DNA of 49,187 nucleotides from a bacterium (GTDB lineage: Bacteria; JACRDZ01; JAQUKH01), in NCBI GenBank assembly GCA_028719205.1, contig JAQUKH010000020.1:1-49187 (forward strand), given 5' to 3'. The position numbers and the translations under genes are program-made. The notes under the pieces were generated by a model. That model did not search any database, had not been told where the DNA came from, and saw only the letters and a program-made list of their open reading frames with translations. Of this stretch, positions 31,508 to 40,296 are shown piece after piece. Position 1 is the stretch's first letter. Every line of letters begins with the position of its first letter.

Positions 31508-31778
31508 CTACTTCTATTATTTTGAATTCCTTTCCTGGTTTAAAAAACGGGACCTTTTTTGATGGTACAGAAACTTTTTCCCCTGTTCTCGGGTTTCTTC
31601 CCATTCTCGGACGGCGAGTACGAACTCCAAATGTACCTAAGCCTCTAATTTCAATCCGTTTACCTTCTTTTAACGCCTGGCGCATCGCGCTTAAAATACA
31701 CTCAAAAACCTGTCCTGCTTCCAGTTTATTAAGATTAACCCTCTCTGCGATTATTTCCACAAAGTCAATCTTATTCAT
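31497..31778 (-). CDS. HU/IHF-family DNA-binding protein
   Basis: Small nucleoid protein of 93 residues from the start MNKIDFVEIIAERVNL, which has AAAGGA upstream at good spacing; a start three codons earlier is possible. The beta-arm signature is GLGTFGVRTRRPRMGRNPRTG. It overlaps uvrC and follows accC closely, so it may be in the acc operon. Confidence 0.95.
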   Translation of the reverse strand: MNKIDFVEIIAERVNLNKLEAGQVFECILSAMRQALKEGKRIEIRGLGTFGVRTRRPRMGRNPRTGEKVSVPSKKVPFFKPGKEFKIIEVVDE

Positions 31779-31814
31779 CCAGCCCATCCTTTCTTTTAAA
31801 ATAAAATACTAATT

Positions 31815-33158
31815 TTATTTCTTACCCCAAACATTTTCTATGAAATGAGTATCAATTTCTCCCCTTTTAAACAAATCATCTCTCATAATTTCCAAATGGA
31901 AAGGAACAGTTGTCTTAATACCTTCGACAACAAATTCAGATAAAGCTCTGTCCATACGGGCTATAGCTTCTTTTCTGTTTTTCGCGAAAACGATCAGCTT
32001 TCCGACCATAGAATCATAAAAAGGCGAAATCGTATAACCGTTATAAACATGAGTGTCCACTCTTACACCCGGCCCGCCTGGAATAATAAATTTAGTAATT
32101 TCACCCGGACACGGAACAAAATTATTGTCCGGATCTTCAGCATTTATACGGCACTCAATCGCATGCCCGTTAAAGTTAATTTGGCTCTGGTTATATCCAA
32201 GCTTTTCTCCTGCCGCTACCCTTATCTGTTCCTTTAATAAATCGATGTTAGTAATAAACTCAGTTACAGGATGCTCTACCTGAATTCTCGTATTCATCTC
32301 CATAAAATAAAATTTCTTATCTTTATCTGCCAGGAACTCCATTGTTCCGACACCTGCATATCCTACGGCTTTAGCTCCTTTAACTGCCGTTTCACCCATT
32401 TCTTTTCTAATCTCGTCATTTATTAAAGGCGAAAATGCCTCTTCAATTAATTTCTGGTGTCGGCGCTGAATCGAACACTCCCTCTCTCCCAGATGAACCA
32501 TCTGTCCATGTTCATCTCCTAAAAGTTGAATTTCTATATGTCTGGGCCTGTCTATATATTTTTCTATATAAACGCTGTCATTTCCAAAAGCCGCCTTTGC
32601 TTCCGCTTTCGCTGCCAGAAATGACTTCGCGAGATTTAATTCAGTATGTACGATGCGCATGCCCTTCCCGCCGCCTCCAGCCGCAGCTTTAATTATAACA
32701 GGATAGGTTATTTCTTTAGCGATCTTAACAGCTTCAATTTCATTTTCAACATTACCGCTTCCTTTAACAACCGGTAACCCGGCTTCTTCCATTATTTTCC
32801 GGGCTTCAATTTTATTACCCATTTTTCTAATAGCTTCCGACGACGGCCCTATAAATTTTATCCTGCAGGACTCGCAAATTTCCGCGAACCTGTAATTTTC
32901 CGCTAAAAAACCATAACCCGGATGAATGGCTTCAGCGTCAGTAATTTCAGCGGCGCTTATAATATTGGGAATATTCAAATAACTCTTATCAGTTTCAGCG
33001 GGGCCAATACAAATAGCCTCATCAGCTCTTTTTACATGCAGAGACTCACGATCCGCTTCAGAATAGACGGCTACTGTCTTTATACCTAATTCTTTACACG
33101 CCCTGATTATTCTTAAAGCAATTTCTCCACGGTTAGCGATCAATATTTTATTAAACAT
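31815..33158 (-). CDS. accC: Biotin carboxylase subunit of acetyl-CoA carboxylase
   Basis: Carboxylates biotin on BCCP using ATP and bicarbonate, the first half of malonyl-CoA synthesis. It is 447 residues, as usual. Motifs include [24 protein letters not shown], the Gly-rich ATP loop [28 protein letters not shown] and [14 protein letters not shown]. It lies 12 bases after accB. Confidence 0.98.
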   Translation of the reverse strand: MFNKILIANRGEIALRIIRACKELGIKTVAVYSEADRESLHVKRADEAICIGPAETDKSYLNIPNIISAAEITDAEAIHPGYGFLAENYRFAEICESCRIKFIGPSSEAIRKMGNKIEARKIMEEAGLPVVKGSGNVENEIEAVKIAKEITYPVIIKAAAGGGGKGMRIVHTELNLAKSFLAAKAEAKAAFGNDSVYIEKYIDRPRHIEIQLLGDEHGQMVHLGERECSIQRRHQKLIEEAFSPLINDEIRKEMGETAVKGAKAVGYAGVGTMEFLADKDKKFYFMEMNTRIQVEHPVTEFITNIDLLKEQIRVAAGEKLGYNQSQINFNGHAIECRINAEDPDNNFVPCPGEITKFIIPGGPGVRVDTHVYNGYTISPFYDSMVGKLIVFAKNRKEAIARMDRALSEFVVEGIKTTVPFHLEIMRDDLFKRGEIDTHFIENVWGKK

Positions 33159-33170
33159 ATTTTTTTCTTC

Positions 33171-33599
33171 TTATATTACTGTCAATTTAAAAAGCGGCTG
33201 GCCATACATAACAGACTGCCCATTTTCTATCAATATTTCTTTTACTTCTCCATCTTTATCCGAAACTACTTCTTTAAAAACCTTCATAGCTTCAACAAAA
33301 CACAGTTTATCGCCGGACTTGACTTTATCTCCCAATTTCACCATGATCTTCTTTTCCGGCCCGGAGACAAGATAACAAGTTCCCACTAACGGAGCTTTTA
33401 TTAAATGAATCTTATCTTCCACACCCGGAGTTGCAACAGAAGTTTTTATTTCAGAGGATAAATTTTCTTTTTTAGCATAAGTTATTTTTTCAGGGCGCTT
33501 TATGAATATTTTTTTGCCGCCACGTTCCCATTCAAATTCAACAATTCCTGAAGAACTGATGATCTTGAATATCTCGTTTACCTGTTCCGAGTTCTGCAT
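33171..33599 (-). CDS. accB: Biotin carboxyl carrier protein
   Basis: Carrier subunit of acetyl-CoA carboxylase, 142 residues from the start MQNSEQVNEI, which AAGGA precedes. The C-terminal lipoyl-like domain contains EAMKVFKEV with the biotinylated Lys; the N-terminal helix and linker are normal. A consensus promoter on the minus strand (TTGACA 33662-33667, 17-base spacer, TAGAAT 33639-33644) drives accB-accC. Confidence 0.96.
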   Translation of the reverse strand: MQNSEQVNEIFKIISSSGIVEFEWERGGKKIFIKRPEKITYAKKENLSSEIKTSVATPGVEDKIHLIKAPLVGTCYLVSGPEKKIMVKLGDKVKSGDKLCFVEAMKVFKEVVSDKDGEVKEILIENGQSVMYGQPLFKLTVI

Positions 33600-33638
33600 A
33601 GTATTTTCCTTTTCATTATCAATTAAGAATACCATTGG

Positions 33639-33714
33639 ATTCTATCATTCTCTTTATCTCATGTCAAGAGAATCCAAATAACTTATTGACAATCAAGGTG
33701 TTTTTAAGTATTAT
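33639..33714. promoter_or_regulatory. Divergent sigma-70 promoters for accBC and the acyl-CoA dehydrogenase
   Basis: Minus strand: TTGACA (33662-33667), 17 bases, TAGAAT (33639-33644). Plus strand: TTGACA (33686-33691), 17 bases, TATTAT (33709-33714). The -35 boxes are 18 bases apart, so fatty-acid synthesis and oxidation genes share one control region. Confidence 0.88.
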
Positions 33715-33752
33715 TTTAAAAATTGATTATTTCTTAATAAGGAGAACTGCAT

Positions 33753-34895
33753 ATGGATTTTAATTTAACACCAGACCAGGAACTAATTATTAACGCAGCC
33801 AAGGAAGTATGTCTTGGTGAATTTTCTAAAAGATCAAAAGAAACAGGTGAAAGCAGCGCGTTTCCTAAAGAAAATGTAAAGCTGATGGCGGAAATGGGTA
33901 TGGCAGGTATTCCGTTTCCTGAAGAATATGGCGGATTGGGCTCCGATTTTCTTACATGGACCGTTATAGGCGAAGAAATATCACATGCCTGCGCCACAAC
34001 CGGAACAATATTCGGAGCGCATATGCTGGCATGCTACCCCATATTTATTTTTGGAACTGAAGAACAAAAGAAAAAATTTCTTACGCCATTGGCAAAAGGT
34101 GAAGCATTAGGAGCATTCGGCCTTACTGAACCAAATGCGGGTTCTGACGCAAGCGCGGTTCAAACATACGCCGCGAAAGACGGTGATCATTATATACTTA
34201 ACGGCACAAAGTTATTTATTACCAACGCCGGCGCGGCCGGTATTTACGTAGTGATTACAAAAACAGCGCGAGATAAAGGCGCTCGCGGAATGACCGCCTT
34301 TATTGTTGAAAAAGACACTCCCGGATTTAAAATAGGAAAAAATGAAAAGAAAATGGCTTTTCCCGGGCTTCCTAATTGTGAATTAATATTTGAAGACTGC
34401 CGTATTCCTAAAGAAAACATGCTTCTCTCCGAAGGCAAGGGATTCCGTGTCGCCATGCAGACCCTCGACGTGGGACGGATCGGGATCGGCATAGGCTCCT
34501 GCGGCCTGGCGCGGGCAGCCTTTGAAGAAGCATTAAAATATTCTAAGGTCAGAAAACAATTCGGCGTACCGATATCTTCTTTCCAGGCTGTCCAGTTCAT
34601 GCTCGCGAATATGGCGACCGAGATCGAAGCAGCAAAACTCCTTGTCCTTAAAGCCGCCAGCCTGAAAGACAGCAACGGAAAATTTGAAAAATTCGCGGCT
34701 ATGGCTAAAGTTTATGCTTCTGAAATGTGCATGCGTGTAACAAACCAGGCAGTTCAGATCCACGGCGGATACGGTTATACAAAAGAATACGCGGTTGAGA
34801 GATATTTCCGCGAGGCAAAACTTTTTGATATCGTTGAGGGCACATCTGAAATTCAGCGGGGTGTGATCGCTAATCACATTTTAAAGGAATCTTAA
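33753..34895 (+). CDS. Acyl-CoA dehydrogenase
   Basis: FAD enzyme that oxidises acyl-CoA to enoyl-CoA and passes electrons to ETF. It is 380 residues. Signature segments are GAFGLTEPNAGSDAS and, near the C-terminus, QIHGGYGYTKEYAVERYFREAK cut by the catalytic region IVEGTSEIQR with the base Glu. AAGGAG lies upstream. It is followed by etfB after 3 bases. Chain-length specificity cannot be read; it is closest in pattern to short-chain (butyryl-CoA type) enzymes. Confidence 0.95.
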   Translation: MDFNLTPDQELIINAAKEVCLGEFSKRSKETGESSAFPKENVKLMAEMGMAGIPFPEEYGGLGSDFLTWTVIGEEISHACATTGTIFGAHMLACYPIFIFGTEEQKKKFLTPLAKGEALGAFGLTEPNAGSDASAVQTYAAKDGDHYILNGTKLFITNAGAAGIYVVITKTARDKGARGMTAFIVEKDTPGFKIGKNEKKMAFPGLPNCELIFEDCRIPKENMLLSEGKGFRVAMQTLDVGRIGIGIGSCGLARAAFEEALKYSKVRKQFGVPISSFQAVQFMLANMATEIEAAKLLVLKAASLKDSNGKFEKFAAMAKVYASEMCMRVTNQAVQIHGGYGYTKEYAVERYFREAKLFDIVEGTSEIQRGVIANHILKES

Positions 34896-34898
34896 TCC

Positions 34899-35693
34899 AT
34901 GCTAAAAATTATAGTCTGTATCAAGCAGGTGCCTGACACAAGTGAAATAAAAATAAATCCGCAAACTAACACACTGATCAGGGACGGCGTTCCAAGTATA
35001 ATTAATCCCTTTGACAAAAACGCGCTTGAAGAGGCAATAAAGATCAAAGAAAAAATACCTTCTGAAATTTCAGTAATAACAATGGGTCCGCCTCAGGCTC
35101 AGGAAGCTTTAAAAGAATCATTAGCAATGGGCGCTGATAACGCGTACTTATTATCAGACAGAAACTTCGCGGGAGCTGATACCTGGGCTACATCTTACAC
35201 CCTTGCTAAAGCAATAGAAAAAATCGGCCATTTTGACCTTATAATTTTAGGAAAACAGGCTATTGATGGAGATACCGCTCAGGTCGGGCCTGAGCTGGCC
35301 GAGCAGTTAAATATTCCTCAAATCACATATGTTAAAAAATTAGATCTGGTTATGGAAGAACCGGCCAAAATTATAGCGGAACGGTTGCTGGAAGACTGCA
35401 CAGAAACAGTTGAATGCCGGCTCCCTGTGCTTATTACAGTTACAAAAGAGATAAATGAACCAAGGCATCCTTCTCTCAAAGGAGTTTTAAAGGCAAAGAA
35501 AGCTGTCATCCCCGCATGGAATAAAGAAAGTATTTTTTGTGATGATGATAAGATCGGTTTGAACGGATCTTTCACGCAGGTAATGAAAATATTCACCCCG
35601 CCTGTCCGCACTGAACGTGAGACACTTTCAGGGACTCCTGAAGAGATGTCCAAAATACTTGTTCAAAAACTTAAAGAAAGAAAGATTATATAA
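34899..35693 (+). CDS. etfB: Electron transfer flavoprotein beta subunit
   Basis: Beta subunit of ETF, 264 residues, carrying electrons from the acyl-CoA dehydrogenase. ICVKQVPDTSE-like opening (IVCIKQVPDTSEIKI), SLAMGADNAYLLSD, GKQAIDGDTAQVGPELAEQL and the C-terminal MSKILVQKLKERKII are family features. The partner etfA, normally next, is absent: the next gene is convergent. etfA must be elsewhere if this ETF works. Confidence 0.95.
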   Translation: MLKIIVCIKQVPDTSEIKINPQTNTLIRDGVPSIINPFDKNALEEAIKIKEKIPSEISVITMGPPQAQEALKESLAMGADNAYLLSDRNFAGADTWATSYTLAKAIEKIGHFDLIILGKQAIDGDTAQVGPELAEQLNIPQITYVKKLDLVMEEPAKIIAERLLEDCTETVECRLPVLITVTKEINEPRHPSLKGVLKAKKAVIPAWNKESIFCDDDKIGLNGSFTQVMKIFTPPVRTERETLSGTPEEMSKILVQKLKERKII

Positions 35694-35701
35694 TACTGTT
35701 T

Positions 35702-36763
35702 TTATTTACTTTCCTTAACAAATTTTGTAATCATATCCCCTATTTGAGAAGTAGATAATTCCCCGCCCGCTGATAAATTTTTAATATGTTTCTCTGATAG
35801 CGCCTTTATGATCGCGTTTTCAATCAGGGCGGCGCCCTTTACCTCTCCCAAATATTCCAGCATCATTGCCACGGCCGATATAGCTGCCAACGGATTAATT
35901 ACATTTTTTCCCGCGTATTTAGGAGCCGAACCGTGTATCGGTTCAAACATTGAAACGCCTTCAGGATTTATATTCCCTGAAGCCGCAATCCCTAAACCGC
36001 CCTGTATCATCGCTCCAAGATCCGTAATAATGTCCCCAAACATATTCGAAACAACAATGACATCGAACCATTCAGGATTTTTCACAAACCACATCGTTAT
36101 CGCGTCAACATAAGCGTGATCTTGTTTAATCCCAGGATATTCTTTTCCGACTTCCGCGAAAACCCTGGTCCAAAGGTCATGGGCGTAAGTCAAAACATTT
36201 GCCTTGTCGCACATATAAAGATGGTTCCTTTTGGCTCGTTTTTTGGTAAATTCAAACGCATAACGAATACAGCGTTCCACACCCTTTCTTGTAGCTATCA
36301 TTTCCTGCATCGCTATTTCGTCCTTAGTCCCTTTTTTGAAAAAACCGCCAATACCAACATAGAGATCCTCTGTATTTTCTCTGACAACCACAAAATCAAT
36401 ATGCTCAGGCCCTTTATCTTTTAACGGCGTCCATACATTCGGATATAATTTTACAGGCCGTAGATTAATATATTGATCCAATCCAAAACGGATAGCCAGA
36501 AGTATTTCTTTCTCGAGGATCCCCGGTTTCACTCCCGGATGTCCTATCGCGCCAAGATAAATAGCATCAAACTGTTTTAATTCATCAAGCGCCCCGGGAG
36601 GCAAAGTCTCTTTTGTTTTCAAATACCGCTCGCCACCGAAATCATAATGTTTGAGTTTGTATTGAAAACCGGCCTTTTCAGACGCCGCTTTTAGTACTTT
36701 CAATCCTTCATTTAATACCTCAGGTCCTACGCCATCTCCTGGTAATACTGCAATATCAAACAT
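35702..36763 (-). CDS. 3-isopropylmalate / isocitrate dehydrogenase family protein (LeuB-like)
   Basis: NAD-dependent beta-decarboxylating dehydrogenase, 353 residues. The start MFDIAVLPGDG is chosen because GAGGAGG precedes it. Segments GDGVGPEVLNEGL, VVRENTEDLYVGIGG, DAITMWFV, NMFGDIITDLGAMIQGG and FEPIHGSAPKYAGKN are typical. The RENTEDLY wording is nearer to isocitrate/tartrate-type members than to classical LeuB, so the substrate is open; many anaerobe leuB genes look like this. It is a single gene with no leu neighbours here. Confidence 0.82.
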   Translation of the reverse strand: MFDIAVLPGDGVGPEVLNEGLKVLKAASEKAGFQYKLKHYDFGGERYLKTKETLPPGALDELKQFDAIYLGAIGHPGVKPGILEKEILLAIRFGLDQYINLRPVKLYPNVWTPLKDKGPEHIDFVVVRENTEDLYVGIGGFFKKGTKDEIAMQEMIATRKGVERCIRYAFEFTKKRAKRNHLYMCDKANVLTYAHDLWTRVFAEVGKEYPGIKQDHAYVDAITMWFVKNPEWFDVIVVSNMFGDIITDLGAMIQGGLGIAASGNINPEGVSMFEPIHGSAPKYAGKNVINPLAAISAVAMMLEYLGEVKGAALIENAIIKALSEKHIKNLSAGGELSTSQIGDMITKFVKESK

Positions 36764-36949
36764 AATTATCCTCCTCAAAATTATTATTAAAAGCTAATAT
36801 TATAGCAATTTATTTAAAAAAATCAACCATTTTAATAATTTTTATATTTTATAAAATTAAAATTATTTAATTCTATTTTAACCTGTTTCTTATCTTTATT
36901 TTGTTAAAAATATATAAGAAAATTAAAATATTTAAATGGAGGTGTATTT

Positions 36950-37327
36950 ATGGACACAATTCTTATTGTAGATGACGAAGTTCATATCAGAAGAGTTTAT
37001 AACAAATTATTCAGCGAAGAAGGATATAGAACACTTGAGGCTTCGAACGCTGTAAACGCGTTAGACTTATTGAAAAAGGGCGGGATTGACCTTATTTTAC
37101 TTGATATTAATATGTATGATATTACCGGTGATACATTATATGATATTGTGAGTTTATTTTATAAAAGAATTAAAGTTATTGTTTCAAGTGTTTGTTATAT
37201 CGAAGACCAGAAAAAAATTATTGAAGGGGCTTTCGATTACTATAATAAATCAGATGGAATAAACACACTACTTTTAAAAGTTGAAAAAGCTTTAAAAGAA
37301 AAGGCATTCTTTATGAAGGCTTCTTGA
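36950..37327 (+). CDS. Stand-alone response regulator receiver domain
   Basis: A 125-residue CheY-like protein. VDDEVHIRR has the acidic pair, LILLDINMYD carries the phospho-acceptor Asp (about residue 52), SS in VIVSSVCY and the Lys in YYNKSDG complete the site. There is no output domain. GGAGGT lies upstream of the ATG. It overlaps the 3' end of the convergent rluD-like gene by 17 bases. Its kinase is not evident. Confidence 0.9.
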   Translation: MDTILIVDDEVHIRRVYNKLFSEEGYRTLEASNAVNALDLLKKGGIDLILLDINMYDITGDTLYDIVSLFYKRIKVIVSSVCYIEDQKKIIEGAFDYYNKSDGINTLLLKVEKALKEKAFFMKAS

Positions 37328-38228
37328 TCAATTTTACAGCTTGTTTCATATCTTTCGGTATGGGACTTGAAAATTCCATATATTTATTTGTAATGGGGTG
37401 TGTAAAACCAAGTACAGCAGCGTGTAAGGCCTGCCGGTCAATAATATCTGACTTTTTGCCATATAGCGCGTCTCCGATAACAGGGTGTTTTAGATAAGAA
37501 AGATGTACCCTGATCTGATGTGTCCTGCCTGTCAGTATCCTGACCTCTATTAAACTAACACCGTTAAATTTTTCTAATATTTTAATTTTGGATATGGCAT
37601 TCCTGCCGCTTGAAAGATTAACCGCCATTCTTTGCCTCTGTACTTTATGCCGGCCGATCGGTTCATCAACAGTTAATTCACTCTTATCCATTTCACCGTT
37701 AACCAGCGCGATATACTTTCTTGTGATCGTCCTGTCCTGCCATTGTTTAACCAATCCCGCGTGAGTAATATCATCCTTCGCGGCAACCATAACGCCGGTT
37801 GTATCTTTATCCAGGCGGTGAACGATTCCCGGGCGAAGATAACCATTAATACCTGAAAGGTTCTTGCAATGATACAAAAGCGCGCTTACCAGTGTTCCTG
37901 AATAATTGCCTTTCGCGGGATGAGTAACCATACCCTTCGGTTTATTTATCACAATAAGATGATCATCCTCATAAAGTATTTTTAGAGGTATCTTTTCGGG
38001 CTGTATATTTATTTTTTCAGCCTCGGGAATTTCCACCAAAATAATATCCTCAGGCTTTACTTTATAACGGCATTTATTTTCTAAACGGCTGTTAATTCTT
38101 ATTTTTGAATTTTCTATCAGGTTCTGGATCCTGCTCCGTGATATTCCGATTTTTTGCATGCTTAAATACAAATCCAGCCTTTTGTCTTTATCTTCTTCAA
38201 GAACTTTGATTTCCTTTATTATGCTCAT
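37311..38228 (-). CDS. RluD-type 23S rRNA pseudouridine synthase
   Basis: A 305-residue RluA-family enzyme. An N-terminal S4 domain (about 15-75: ISRSRIQNLIENSKIRIN) precedes the catalytic part with RPGIVHRLDKDTTGVMV (catalytic Asp) and RILTGRTHQIRVHL. The layout matches RluD rather than RluA/RluC, but the exact target uridines are inference. It follows the glycosyltransferase gene after 8 bases. Confidence 0.93.
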   Translation of the reverse strand: MSIIKEIKVLEEDKDKRLDLYLSMQKIGISRSRIQNLIENSKIRINSRLENKCRYKVKPEDIILVEIPEAEKINIQPEKIPLKILYEDDHLIVINKPKGMVTHPAKGNYSGTLVSALLYHCKNLSGINGYLRPGIVHRLDKDTTGVMVAAKDDITHAGLVKQWQDRTITRKYIALVNGEMDKSELTVDEPIGRHKVQRQRMAVNLSSGRNAISKIKILEKFNGVSLIEVRILTGRTHQIRVHLSYLKHPVIGDALYGKKSDIIDRQALHAAVLGFTHPITNKYMEFSSPIPKDMKQAVKLIKKPS

Positions 38229-38236
38229 TACATTTA

Positions 38237-39358
38237 TTATCTCAAAAATAATTGTTCAAGTTTTTTTATATTTTTGTTTAAATCAAATTTTTCTTCAACC
38301 TTTTGTAAAGCCATTTTTCTTATACTGTCCACTCCAATATTATCAGATAATACATCAATAACTTTTTGAGCAATAATTTCACTGTTTTCATAAGGTATTA
38401 AAAATCCATCAATCCCGTCATCTATGATCTCCTGTGTCCCCTGACTTTTGGTAGCGATCACGATCTTCCCTAGCGCCATTGCCTCTATTATAACCAGGCC
38501 AAACGCTTCTCTTTTAGAGGGAAGTATTAATATATCCAATGAATTCATAACTGCGGGAACATCAGACCTGAAACCGGTAAATATTACATCATCTGAAATA
38601 TTCAATTCCCTGACAATATTCTCTAAGTAATTCCTATATCCTTTTTCTTCCCCTTTTGTTTCTTCTCCGACAATAAATATTTTAACTTTAGGAATATTTT
38701 TTAAAATTGCCGGTATTGCCCGCAGCATATATTCATGCCCCTTTCCATCCTGCAAACGGCCAACCACCCCTATCAAATAATAATCTTCCGCAATATTATA
38801 TTCTTTTCTTAAAATATTTTTATGCAGCGCTTTTTGCCTGAATTTTTCGACATCTATTCCGCAATAGATCACATCGATTTTTTCCGGTATTATATGCGTT
38901 GTATCTATTAAACTTTCTTTTATCGCGCCTGTAATCGCGATAGCTCCGGCAAGTGAACGATATAAGACATTATGGAATATATCTTTCTTACGGTAATGAG
39001 ATTCCATATGCCTTGTAAAATATATTTTTTTGCAGCCTGCCATTTTTCCCGCAGGTATAACGATCCACAAATCCTTAGCCATATGGCTGTGAACAATATC
39101 AATTTTATTTTCCTTAATAATTTTTTTCAGTTTCCAGATAGCTGACAGATCGATATATTTTAACCTGTTTTCCAAATTAATAATTCGCAGATTATCCTTT
39201 TTTGCCGCTTTTTCAGCTTGTGAACCTTCAGGACAGACTACAATTACATTATGCCCTATTTCCCCCAATGCCCGTGCTGTAATAGGCATCTGCATCTCAA
39301 GGCCTCCCCACGCACGTGAAAAATTTATTTCCAGAATATTTAATATTTTATTATGCAT
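38237..39358 (-). CDS. Family 4 (GT-B) glycosyltransferase
   Basis: A 373-residue retaining glycosyltransferase. The N-terminus ILEINFSRAWGGLEMQMP has the donor/acceptor glycine loop. VGRLQDGKGHEYMLRAI and the EAFGLVIIEAMALGKIVIA region (E-x7-E motif) mark the GT4 family. It likely acts in LPS or cell-surface glycan synthesis. No ribosome binding site is seen; an extended -10 (TGATATAAT) lies 8 bases before the ATG, so the mRNA may be leaderless. Confidence 0.9.
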   Translation of the reverse strand: MHNKILNILEINFSRAWGGLEMQMPITARALGEIGHNVIVVCPEGSQAEKAAKKDNLRIINLENRLKYIDLSAIWKLKKIIKENKIDIVHSHMAKDLWIVIPAGKMAGCKKIYFTRHMESHYRKKDIFHNVLYRSLAGAIAITGAIKESLIDTTHIIPEKIDVIYCGIDVEKFRQKALHKNILRKEYNIAEDYYLIGVVGRLQDGKGHEYMLRAIPAILKNIPKVKIFIVGEETKGEEKGYRNYLENIVRELNISDDVIFTGFRSDVPAVMNSLDILILPSKREAFGLVIIEAMALGKIVIATKSQGTQEIIDDGIDGFLIPYENSEIIAQKVIDVLSDNIGVDSIRKMALQKVEEKFDLNKNIKKLEQLFLR

Positions 39359-39480
39359 AACAAAATATTATATCATAGTTTATTTTAAAAATAATTTTAT
39401 ATTCTATATTATTTATTATTTTTTTTTAAAATAATATGATATAATTTACACTTTAATAATTATATTGGGATGGAGGAAAT

Positions 39481-39924
39481 ATGAATAAAAATATAAAAAT
39501 TTTTTATATTTTAATTTTAGCCTTTATTTTTGCGCCTTCAATTGCTTTTTCTTATTTTATGGTCATAGATCCTATTCAAAATCGTGTTCCTGTGGTTTAT
39601 TTTAACCATACAAAACATCTTGATAAACAAAACGGGCTTGGTTTCGCTTGCGAAAAATGCCATCATGAATTAAAAACACCCGAACAAAAGCCGACCAACT
39701 GCCCTTCCTGTCATAATGTAGGGCATGACGAATCTCAATTAGAAGAAAAAAATCTTCCACCTCGCCTTAAAGTTGCTTATCATAATATGTGCAGAGGCTG
39801 TCATACGGAAAATAAAAGAAAATACAAAGGTGCACCCACTTCTGAATGCGGCGGCTGTCACATAAAAGAACTGGAAAACTTTATACAGGAAAAAAATAAG
39901 AAGAATAAAGATCAGGAAAAATAA
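39481..39924 (+). CDS. Tetrahaem class III cytochrome c (cytochrome c3-like)
   Basis: A 147-residue exported haem protein. The signal peptide (about 1-24) is followed by NHTKHLDKQNG, supplying axial His, and four haem motifs: CEKCH, CPSCH, CRGCH and CGGCH. The size and number fit cytochrome c3. It would work in the periplasm as a carrier of electrons, plausibly from the periplasmic hydrogenase at 22855-25237, which has no membrane cytochrome of its own. TGATATAAT lies upstream and GGAGG precedes the ATG. The C-terminus is a Lys-rich tail. Confidence 0.93.
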   Translation: MNKNIKIFYILILAFIFAPSIAFSYFMVIDPIQNRVPVVYFNHTKHLDKQNGLGFACEKCHHELKTPEQKPTNCPSCHNVGHDESQLEEKNLPPRLKVAYHNMCRGCHTENKRKYKGAPTSECGGCHIKELENFIQEKNKKNKDQEK

Positions 39925-39933
39925 AATCATTTA

Positions 39934-40020
39934 GCCGAAGTGGTGAAACTGGCATACACGCATGATTCAGGTTCATGTAGGAGCAATCCTGTGGGGGTTC
40001 AACTCCCCCCTTCGGCACCA
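39934..40020 (+). tRNA. tRNA-Leu (anticodon CAG)
   Basis: An 87-base tRNA with CCA encoded. The acceptor arms are GCCGAAG and CTTCGGC, the anticodon stem is CATGA / TCATG with loop TTCAGGT (anticodon CAG), a long variable arm (AGGAGCAATCCT) marks class II, and the T arm is GGGGGTTCAACTCCCCC. It reads CUG. Confidence 0.97.
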
Positions 40021-40080
40021 TTATAACCTCAATTTACTTAATCCAGCGAATATAGAACTACCTACTAAAACTTAACATTA

Positions 40081-40200
40081 CGGGAGTTGAACAGGAAAGA
40101 GGTTTGGAGAAAACGTGAGTTTTCTTCAAGGGGTGACAGTGAGCAAAGCGAACGCCAGAGGGGCGAAGCCCCTATGGAAAGCGAAGCGCTCAACGCCCCC
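40081..40200. other. Structured intergenic element downstream of tRNA-Leu
   Basis: About 120 bases dense in hairpins: GAAAAC / GTTTTC (40109-40123 region), AGGGGC[GAA]GCCCCT (40159-40173) and AGCG / CGCT (40180-40189). The ends, GGGAGTTGA and TCAACGCCCCC, can pair. The left end also matches, inverted, the T arm of the adjacent tRNA. No open frame fits. It may be a small RNA, a miniature mobile element or a tRNA-derived repeat. The rest of 40021-40296 shows only the terminator. Confidence 0.5.
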
Positions 40201-40244
40201 CTGTAGAATACTATAACTTAGCAATACAAAATTGACCGGGAAAT

Positions 40245-40281
40245 AAAAAAGGGGCAAAAAACTTTCGTTTTCGCCCCTTAT
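40245..40281. terminator. Intrinsic terminator downstream of the foldase gene
   Basis: AAGGGGC pairs with GCCCCTT around an inner AAAAC / GTTTT stem, followed on the minus strand by TTTTTTATT. It lies 15 bases after the stop codon of the minus-strand gene. Confidence 0.88.
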
Positions 40282-40296
40282 ATTTTCTTGTTTTAA

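Noticed and set aside
34244-34877. Two long minus-strand frames opposite the acyl-CoA dehydrogenase gene
   Set aside because: They are complements of the well-conserved dehydrogenase C-terminus.
36950-37327. The receiver protein as the missing ANTAR regulator
   Set aside because: It ends right after the receiver domain; there is no C-terminal ANTAR helix bundle.
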